Shown: positions 60,601 to 64,000 of the stretch, in pieces | How positions within the stretch are numbered: the first letter of the stretch is position 1 | How the letters are laid out: every line of letters begins with the position of its first letter | Assembly (NCBI RefSeq): GCF_032854445.1 | Contig: NC_088302.1 | Coordinates: 50,250,046 to 50,314,045, forward strand | Source of the DNA: Liolophura sinensis | Lineage: Eukaryota; Mollusca; Polyplacophora; Chitonida; Chitonidae | Direction of reading: 5' to 3' | DNA length: 64,000 nucleotides | Position numbers and translations under genes: made by a program | Notes under the pieces: model-generated | The model's database searches: none | What the model saw: the letters and a program-made list of their open reading frames with translations, nothing else | What the model was told of the DNA's origin: nothing

Positions 60601-62700
60601 GCCTCGAGTGACGTCATAATTATTCAAAAACCAGTGGCATGCTGGGTATTGGGTGGGGTTCAACATGTTTTGAAGGAGGGTGACACCACCACTTACCTGA
60701 ACTGCTGTTGACTTTACTGTAAACCCTATTTCTGACACTGCCATATTTGAAACCGTTCACACGCTTTGATATAAGATTAATAGGTAACAAGGTAGACACC
60801 TTAATAAGTCAATTTTACTTTATGTCTTGTAGTATATGATCTCACGGCAGTGTAGTTTTGTAGATGAATATGGGAAAATTAAAGCAATCTAGTTATTCAC
60901 AGAGACAGTAGTTTAGGCTGTGTTATTGCATGGAGTATGTTCTAACCACTGGTTGGTGCAGCCATTGTGAAACTAATTACTCTCCACGCCCATTGTCCTG
61001 CATGAAACTTTTTGGAATAATTGTGACGTCACCCGAGGCAAAGAGCTCTTGGTGTCGAAACTAAGCTTATGGAATTTAACATTACGAATTAGAAAAAGTA
61101 TTATAACTGCAAGTTATACTCCGTCGCAAAAGTTGTTGAAAAATAAATCAAACTGCGGACGAGCTTAATGGTGTGTCAAAGCCTTGAAGAGGAATTGGAA
61201 TTACAGAAAACATGGAGAGAAAGGAAGAGGTCGTTTCCATCCTAGAAGGATTAATCTGTCGTACCAATAGTGTGTAACTGTCTGTCATGAACACAAATTG
61301 TGCATAAACCAGTACTTTGTCAGTGAGATGTCAGTTTTGTTAGTGGTCTGTTATCTACTCCAGCTCAGCATTAGTTCATGAACCTTAATTTGAGTTAAAG
61401 TTCAACGTCGATGTACAAAATATACATGTGTGTAATCAGATATGTTTTATTGGACATAATATATATGTTGTGACAATTGCAGCATGGGAAAGATATAAAA
61501 TTTGTATATTTGCCAGTGATAGGTGTAATTTTTTCATCATCTAGTGATAATATCTCTTAGCATTTCTTAGATTTTAAAGCTTGATAAACTAGGGTGACAA
61601 GCTGATGCCTGCATGTGTATGTGTGTGTACAGGGAGCTGGCAGTGGATATGTTACAGATGATCTCAGATAATGACTTACAGCTGGCCCAACTTTGTGCCC
61701 GCTGTGCTGCCAGCATGGATGAAATCAACCTTCTGCACAACAAGGTACATCTTGTATTTCACCTAAATTTTAACATTTTTCACAGGACTCATTTTGCTTG
61801 ACTCTGATTTATTACCACACCATTACCACACCATGTCAAAGACACTAATCTGTACTCTATTGCAAAGTCACATTTGTAAACTGAATGACGTCATACAGTC
61901 AAATCACTCGTTCACTGAACCTACTGTGGTTTCACATCTCATCACATGGAGGAGCACAGGGTTGCGGTTTCACATCTCATCACATGGAGGAGCACAGGGT
62001 TGCGGTTTCACATCTCATCACATGGAGGAGCACAGGGTTGTGTATATAGGGCTCTCATGTATTCATGATGTACAAGTCAGTTTTTTGTGGCAAAATAATG
62101 GTCACAAAATATTACTTTTGAGGCAGAAATTTACATTTTCCATCATACATGAGCTTGAAAACACCTTTATTAGATGAATAGAACTCGGGCAAAATGAGCA
62201 GCTTCTGGCCAAGGTTTTAGGTCTGACACAGTACTTACTGGTCAGATAATACCCTTTTTGTGACATGGAGCAAAGAAAATGTCATTTTTGACCATACATG
62301 TAATATTTTATTTATTTATTTATTTATTTATTTGATTCTTGTTTCACACTGTACTTAAGAATATTTCACTTATACAACGGCAGCCAGCATTATGGTGGGA
62401 CAAAAGAGGCAAGAGAACGGCAGAAACCCAGGACCATCGGCAGGTTGCTGGAAGACGTTCCCATGTACGGCCGGAGAGGAAGCCAGTGTAATATGTTAGG
62501 TCTTTAATCCTTTCATTCAAACGTTAATAAGATACAAGCAAGGATGTGTATGTTCCAGGCTGGTTTCCCCAGTATGGATGAGTGTGCTATAAAGGCTGAG
62601 AAACTACTTGGCCAGGGTGACATATTTGGCTGCGTCAAGTTTTACATCATGTCCACAACTCCAGAGCAGGGACTGCAGATTGGCCTTCAAAAGGTCAAAG
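39828..62700 (+). CDS. WDR17: WD repeat-containing protein 17, 21 coding exons, 3' end beyond window
   Basis: The exons join to 3,253 nt (1,084 codons) with every phase consistent. This covers roughly 80-85% of the length of vertebrate WDR17, about 1,300 residues as I recall it. Residues 1 to about 690 form two tandem WD40 beta-propellers (blades ending VIVWDV, VLRVWNV, IKVWDV, VFIWDI, VRVYYL, IRIWDY, IRIWDT and VRIWSL). Residues about 690-1084 are an alpha-helical solenoid with TPR-like hairpins (LVHFLISKGQMKDALLVAQ; LIRGNELELAASIGKVLG). WDR17 is conserved in animals but poorly characterised; in mammals it is noted in retina and testis. The propeller-plus-solenoid plan resembles coat and intraflagellar-transport proteins, and a scaffold role is inference. 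Introns carry SINEs and three arrays copied from exon borders. The gene is divergent from GEMIN8. Confidence 0.97.
41343..41754 (+). CDS. WDR17: WDR17 coding exon 2
   Basis: Residues 40-176. It carries the near-invariant MSEHKKTITSIGWNP, the blade end VIVWDVVQQRVLGRLQ, and GFGHQDGSISVINLG. The acceptor is CTTGTCTGTTTCAG and the donor GTTTGT, phase 1. Confidence 0.96.
42259..42382 (-). repeat. SINE, minus orientation, 5'-truncated
   Basis: TTTATTTATTTAATTGGTGC, then CTCAAGAATATTTCACTTAT ACGACGG and GTGGGAGGAAACTGGGCAGA. It lies in WDR17 intron 2. Confidence 0.92.
42671..42812 (+). repeat. SINE, plus orientation, 5'-truncated
   Basis: It starts at CTGCAACCTGCGGATGGTCG and ends CACCAATCAAATAAATACC. 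Together with the inverted copy at 42259-42382 it can form an inverted-repeat pair in the same WDR17 intron. Confidence 0.92.
43606..43766 (+). repeat. SINE, plus orientation, 3'-truncated
   Basis: It keeps the best tRNA-like head in the window, GGCCTCCGTGGCCTGATGGT followed by TAGTGTGCTAGC, and breaks off after GTCATGGGTTTCTCC. It ends about 140 bp before WDR17 exon 3. Confidence 0.9.
43907..44155 (+). CDS. WDR17: WDR17 coding exon 3
   Basis: Residues 177-259, including VTALEWDPLSLDYILVSNLH, then LPSAAAHVHTLSWMPNAPGI FITGG. It runs from TTATCCTTGCAG to GTAAGT, phase 1 in and out. It is GC-richer than its introns. Confidence 0.96.
44156..46610 (+). other. WDR17: WDR17 intron 3, left part
   Basis: AT-rich, with a 14-T run near 44442. 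A degraded minus-strand SINE 3' end lies at about 46205-46275 (TTTATTTATTTGTTAGGTG). No exon is recognised. Confidence 0.7.
46611..46997 (+). repeat. WDR17: Tandem copies of the WDR17 exon-4 acceptor junction (128-131 bp unit)
   Basis: Three units begin right after an AG at 46611, 46739 and 46870; the genuine exon starts at 46998. Each repeats the intron end (GTGTAAAACAA...TTTTAG) and the exon start: ACAGGTACACTAGGATATTG, ACAGTCATTCTAG, ACAGTCCTCTGGGGTACTCA, against the true ACAGCCACTCTGGGGTGCTA. The first keeps a WD-like open frame (ILRDWDIKSAN). The third has a 1-nt deletion, so it would shift the frame. Confidence 0.88.
46998..47317 (+). CDS. WDR17: WDR17 coding exon 4
   Basis: Residues to 366. 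It has VLRVWNVSKSTPLENLKLKK TGFHCL, a low-complexity Ser/Pro stretch, and FLDGGVGLYNMG. The acceptor is ATCTGTTTTAG and the donor GTATGT, phase 0 out. Its 5' edge is the source of the upstream tandem copies at 46611-46997. Confidence 0.96.
47686..47799 (+). CDS. WDR17: WDR17 coding exon 5
   Basis: Residues 367-404: METIFDCEFKPDDPDILATA, then the blade end GTIKVWDVNTLTA. 38 codons, phase 0 in and out, between CATTGTTTAG and GTAAGT. Confidence 0.97.
48113..48440 (-). mobile_element. LINE-like 3' end, copy 2 (inverted)
   Basis: This is the reverse complement of the element at 38395-38712. The plus strand reads TATAATAATATCTTTATTTT at its left end, and CAACTGTCTCAACCAGCAGG, CCCATTACCAACCCCTTCC and TGCTGGCTGGAACC at its right. 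It is intronic in WDR17. Confidence 0.68.
48720..48998 (+). repeat. SINE, full-length, plus orientation
   Basis: It has the head GGGGCCTCTGTGGCCAAG, B-box GAGTTCAAATCCAGC, body GGTTTCCTCCCAATAAAAT and tail CAATCAAATAAATAAATA. It ends about 40 bp before WDR17 exon 6. Confidence 0.93.
49042..49188 (+). CDS. WDR17: WDR17 coding exon 6
   Basis: Residues 405-453: SPGNEGVIYCISWAPADLNC, then HAVFIWDIGRGKIAKRFLE. It runs from CCCTCCCACAG to GTAAAA, phase 0 in and out. Confidence 0.96.
49596..49678 (+). CDS. WDR17: WDR17 coding exon 7
   Basis: Residues 454-480: HGRASVYSVAWSKKDSGRIM SCGADGY. The acceptor ATATACCCTCAG is weak in pyrimidines but fits homology. The donor is GTAGGT, phase 2. Confidence 0.93.
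50239..50325 (+). CDS. WDR17: WDR17 coding exon 8
   Basis: Residues 481-509: IVRQIDGTLIQKYKHPGAVF, then GCDWSPHN. It runs from TTTCATTTCAG to GTATGG, phase 2 in and out. Confidence 0.96.
50533..50621 (+). CDS. WDR17: WDR17 coding exon 9
   Basis: Residues 510-539: DMLATGCEDKNVRVYYLATS, then QDQALKVFSG. The acceptor is GTATTTCAG and the donor GTATGT, phase 1 out. The last 49 nt plus donor are the source of the 95-bp tandem array in the next intron. Confidence 0.96.
50573..51125 (+). repeat. WDR17: Tandem copies of the WDR17 exon-9 donor junction (95-bp unit)
   Basis: Units start GTGTATTACCT at 50573 (genuine exon), 50662, 50757, 50852 and 51060. Each contains about 55 nt of exon-9-like sequence (VYYLHVTTSTDQALKVSSG), a donor position and about 40 nt of intron ending in TGTACAG before the next GTGTATTAC. 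The copies share a 6-nt insertion (CATGTA) absent from the real exon. The donor is intact in copy 2 but mutated in copies 3 and 4. The last two units are separated by a SINE. Confidence 0.93.
50930..51030 (-). mobile_element. SINE inserted in the exon-9 array, with target-site duplication
   Basis: TTTATTTACTTTCTTGATTG, GTGTTTTATGCCGTACTCAA, then CATCCGCAGGTTGCTGCAG. It is flanked by TGCACAGCTTCA (50918-50929) and TGCACACCTTCA (51031-51042), a 12-bp target-site duplication with one mismatch. Its insertion explains the irregular spacing of the array. Confidence 0.88.
51652..51727 (+). CDS. WDR17: WDR17 coding exon 10
   Basis: Residues 540-564: HSSKVFRVRWSPLREGILCS GSDDG. The acceptor is GTCATTTCCAG and the donor GTAAGT, phase 1 in and 2 out. 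Confidence 0.97.
52000..52066 (+). repeat. SINE fragment, plus orientation
   Basis: CATCCTACGGATGATTTGGG, AAGGCTCTGCCTG and CCTCCCAGCATAATGCT match the SINE middle. It is short and degraded. Confidence 0.65.
52155..52357 (+). CDS. WDR17: WDR17 coding exon 11
   Basis: Residues 565-632, two blades: IRIWDYTQEACVNVLSGHTA and LLISGSWDYSIRIWDTRDGA, ending DHGADVYG. It has the best GH...WD spacing in the protein. Phase 2 in, 1 out. Confidence 0.97.
52765..52914 (+). CDS. WDR17: WDR17 coding exon 12
   Basis: Residues 633-682: LTSHPSRPFVLASSSRDSTV, RIWSLTSLVQPIEMHL, ending WEVVIGPI. This is the last canonical WD blade. The acceptor is GCTATCCAAG and the donor GTCAGT, phase 1 in and out. Confidence 0.96.
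53268..53440 (+). repeat. SINE, plus orientation, degraded
   Basis: CCAACAACCTGCAGATTGTC, CCATCCACCATAATGATG, CTTTTTGAGTACTTTG and a tail of AATAAATGAAATAAATAAA. WDR17 intron 12. Confidence 0.8.
53583..53713 (+). CDS. WDR17: WDR17 coding exon 13
   Basis: Residues 683-726: GSIPLLTGKVSKELVQQIDR L, then RTLRLFSKFFT. This is the linker from propeller to helical region and corresponds to the vertebrate PLLCGKVSRDIRQEIEKL segment. Phase 1 in, 0 out. Confidence 0.93.
54079..54204 (+). CDS. WDR17: WDR17 coding exon 14
   Basis: Residues 727-768: HPAGTSNLWELVSVVMGLDD SLLSTNYSKGIMH. This matches the vertebrate SDNLWNLVAVIKGQDDSLL region. Phase 0 in and out; the donor is GTATGT. Confidence 0.95.
54406..54561 (+). 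CDS. WDR17: WDR17 coding exon 15
   Basis: Residues 769-820: SEAQQLEMIKMAKFGGGIGA PTKED, then IQRYCELMVGLGQ. The acceptor is CTCTGTTTCAG and the donor GTCAGT, phase 0. Its last 33 nt and its donor seed the 67-bp array that fills the first kilobase of the next intron. Confidence 0.96.
54530..55525 (+). repeat. WDR17: Tandem copies of the WDR17 exon-15 donor junction (67-bp unit, about 14 copies)
   Basis: The first unit is the real exon end. Each unit has a 33-nt exon-like half (CELMVGLGQ in frame), GGGCTAGGACAGGTCAGTTA across the donor, and a 34-nt intron-like half ending CACTGGCCCACAG, an acceptor-like sequence. A larger duplication around 55060-55290 repeats a variant block with CCCTCCCACACCCTGAAC. 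Exon and intron halves are 33 and 34 nt, so each inserted exon half would keep the frame. Confidence 0.94.
55938..56002 (+). CDS. WDR17: WDR17 coding exon 16
   Basis: Residues 821-841: WEKALAVSPGVSMEYWTSLS K, matching vertebrate WDKALSIAPGVSVKYW. A 65-nt exon, phase 0 in and 2 out, between GTTATTACAG and GTAGGG. Confidence 0.96.
56221..56645 (+). repeat. Degenerate tandem array with T-tracts, unit about 110-120 bp
   Basis: Four to five copies of GGTTAAGCTTTTTTTTTAGC, then TCTTGTATA...GGGCT.TCATACATGG ATTGAA and GGTATGGTGTGTAAATGCAC. Every copy has an acceptor-like poly-T plus AG. No similarity to the flanking exons was found. Confidence 0.82.
57923..58159 (+). CDS. WDR17: WDR17 coding exon 17
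   Basis: Residues 842-920: LIREDNDSALPFCMATRDTS KLVHFLISKGQMKDALLVAQ, then a polar loop ending EEPSQEKL. The donor GTATGG at 58160 was chosen because it leaves phase 2, needed by the next exon, and gives the Q-LLSWACEELADSYF join. A later in-frame GTGCCC is the wrong phase. Confidence 0.92.
58318..58502 (+). repeat. SINE, plus orientation, 5'-truncated
   Basis: CTCATGCTGGCTACCTCTC, AACAACCTGCAGATGGTTG, CATAATGCTGGCTGCC and CAATCAAATAAATGAATC. It ends about 50 bp before WDR17 exon 18. Confidence 0.9.
58554..58653 (+). CDS. WDR17: WDR17 coding exon 18
   Basis: Residues 921-954: LLSWACEELADSYFRKGCPT LSACCHLAISDTQ, matching vertebrate SKELAEWYFQDGRAVLAACCHLAI in register. It runs from CATGTTACAG to GTGAGA, phase 2 in and 0 out. 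Confidence 0.96.
59442..59578 (+). CDS. WDR17: WDR17 coding exon 19
   Basis: Residues 955-999: NALRKLIRGNELELAASIGK VLGKEDLLTHLAIEFLARRC. This is the helical solenoid; YLIRGNELELAVCVG is the vertebrate counterpart. Phase 0 in, 2 out. Confidence 0.96.
59579..61632 (+). other. WDR17: WDR17 intron 19: nothing recognised
   Basis: AT-rich intron without arrays or recognisable elements. It has only short direct repeats of TTTGTAACTCAG near 60056-60125. Confidence 0.7.
61633..61744 (+). CDS. WDR17: WDR17 coding exon 20
   Basis: Residues 1000-1037: ELAVDMLQMISDNDLQLAQL CARCAASMDEINLLHNK. It matches vertebrate NLAADLLLMIPDNELHLIKLC. Phase 2 in, 0 out; the donor is GTACAT. Confidence 0.95.
61928..62041. 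repeat. 38-bp tandem repeat, three exact copies
   Basis: GGTTTCACATCTCATCACAT plus GGAGGAGCACAGGGTTGC three times, essentially identical, so recent. WDR17 intron 20. Confidence 0.97.
62307..62492 (-). repeat. SINE, minus orientation
   Basis: (TTTA)n followed by TTTGATTCTTGTTTCACACT, ATATTTCACTTATACAACGG, CAGCCAGCATTATGGTGGG, and GTACGGCCGGAGAGGAAGCC. The tRNA-like head is absent. Confidence 0.92.
62559..62700 (+). CDS. WDR17: WDR17 coding exon 21 (last in window)
   Basis: Residues 1038-1084: AGFPSMDECAIKAEKLLGQG DIFGCVKFYIMSTTPEQGLQ. It matches the vertebrate LPTVEECMQLAETARADDNIFETVKYYLLSQEPEKAL region. Phase 0 in, 1 out at GTAGGA. Roughly 200 or more C-terminal residues remain outside the window. 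Confidence 0.95.
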
Positions 62701-63545
62701 GTAGGATGTCCCTTAGTTATTCATAAATTGGGAAAACTGGTCATTGCGTTAGATGCGAGACTTTGAAATTTATGTGGGAAGTCACCTGTCGATGGACTGA
62801 TGATTTCTGCCAGAATTACCCTGACCCGTGACCAATGAAGTAGCAGGTTCAAATCCAGCTTTGCCTGGTCCGGGTGCAGTTTTGAGTCAGGAAGTCACTT
62901 TCACAAAAGTTTCTTAATCAATTTTTCGTAACATTTCTCATAAATGAATAAATCTTGAATAAACACGTTGAAGATGTGCTGCATCGTCCATCATTATGAA
63001 AGTCTATCTCGAAAAAGTTTCCAGACTTCTGTTCACAAGTGCTTTATCTTTCTGAATTGGAACTTAGCACATGAATTTACCATGACAAGTTACACAGGTG
63101 AACAGCTGTCATCACCTGTATTTAATAGTGCTTAGAGTTACAAAGCAGTGGAATTGATAAATGTGTTATGTTTAAACCTTGATCACTTGTAGAATTAGTA
63201 TTAAATCCAGTTGAACTCACTGTATGAAGTTAAGAATGTGAGAATGCGAGATTGCCTGCTCGAGCTGCAGGAAAGTTTTATGAGCTTGTCTGTACATCAG
63301 TTGATTAATTGGTCTCAGTGTTGACATCTTATCTTTTGTGTGTGCCATTCACTGATGAGGTGCCTAACTGCAAGATGATATGTTGCAGCTGTTTCAAATT
63401 TCTGCTTTTTGTGTATGATTTTGATTCTAAACTTCAAGTATTATGCAAACCAGCATATCACATGTGGTTTTTTACATGGAGACCAGTCACAGACATCAGG
63501 ATTTCACCCTCTTTTAGTATAAAAGAGCACGTTGCTAACTCACCA

Positions 63546-64000
63546 TCACTTACCTCTGATGACTTGTACCTTAGCACCAGAACTGGTGCAGACCTTTTGC
63601 ATACCATCGGCTTACTACCCAGCAGTATTACACATCACACACCTGACTCACTTGCCATCACTTATCTCTGATGACTTGTGCCTTAGCACCAGAACTGGTG
63701 CAGACCTTTTGTATACCATCGGCTTACTACCCAGCTGTATCACACATCACACACCTGACTGACTCTCCATCACTTACCACTGATGACTTGTACCTTAGCA
63801 CCAGAACTGGTGCAGACCTTTTGCATACCATCGGCTTACTACCCAGCTGTATTACACATCACACACCTGACTGACTTGCCATCACTTATCTCTGATGACT
63901 TGTACCTTAGCACCAGAACTGGTGCAGACCTTTTGTATACCATCGGCTTACTACCCAGCTGTATTACACATCACACACCTGACTGACTCTCCATCACTTA
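63546..64000. repeat. 112-bp tandem repeat running off the right edge
   Basis: Units start near 63546, 63658, 63770 and 63882 (GATGACTTGTACCTTAGCAC ...). Each contains the inverted repeat GCACCAGAACTGGTGC and CATCGGCTTACTACCCAGC. Copies are over 95% alike. Open frames inside it reflect the repeat, not a gene. WDR17 intron 21. Confidence 0.96.

Noticed and set aside
62835..62870. B-box-like GGTTCAAATCCAGC (also near 58975 and 45850) considered as tRNA genes
   Set aside because: No cloverleaf, no A-box at proper spacing; more likely remnants of tRNA-derived SINEs.

Overview
The window is eukaryotic, intron-rich, AT-leaning animal DNA. It has GT-AG introns of 0.1 to 8 kb, many tandem minisatellites and a repeated tRNA-derived SINE with an A/B-box head and an AATAAATAAA tail. 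The palindrome TACATGTA and its variants are very frequent. Together these suggest a lophotrochozoan invertebrate, most likely a mollusc. That placement is an inference from style, not a proof.

Three protein-coding genes are recognisable. (1) Positions 143-20369, minus strand: the 5' part of an SLC6-family Na+/Cl--coupled solute transporter. Seven coding exons were located, with TM1, TM2, TM3, TM5 and TM6. The gene continues off the left edge, and the exon for TM4 was not found. (2) Positions 32950-35449, minus strand: a complete three-exon GEMIN8, a subunit of the SMN complex that assembles spliceosomal snRNPs. (3) Positions 39828-62700, plus strand: WDR17, with 21 phase-consistent coding exons giving about 1,084 residues. 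Its 3' end lies beyond the right edge. GEMIN8 and WDR17 are head-to-head with about 4.4 kb between their start codons. The SLC6 gene lies downstream of GEMIN8 on the same strand. I see no functional link among the three.

Layout. 0-20.4 kb holds SLC6 exons separated by introns carrying minisatellites (about 21-bp G-rich, 58-bp and 43-bp) and SINEs. 20.4-32.9 kb is gene-poor. It has a 36-bp array and two blocks of one 33-bp minisatellite, separated by a decayed minus-strand reverse-transcriptase retroelement. 32.9-35.4 kb is GEMIN8. 35.4-39.8 kb is the divergent intergenic region, with a possible promoter near 36.7 kb, a LINE-like tail and a 119-bp tandem repeat. 39.8-64 kb is WDR17, with many intronic SINEs and arrays.

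The most unusual feature is in WDR17. Three of its introns contain tandem arrays whose unit spans an exon-intron boundary, so each copy carries a piece of the adjoining exon plus its splice site. They are the acceptor side of exon 4 (about 130-bp unit), the donor side of exon 9 (95-bp unit, one copy split by a SINE with a target-site duplication) and the donor side of exon 15 (67-bp unit, about 14 copies). Other points of interest are a roughly 230-residue repeat-built N-terminal tail on the transporter and loss of the near-invariant Arg of the SLC6 TM1 motif.
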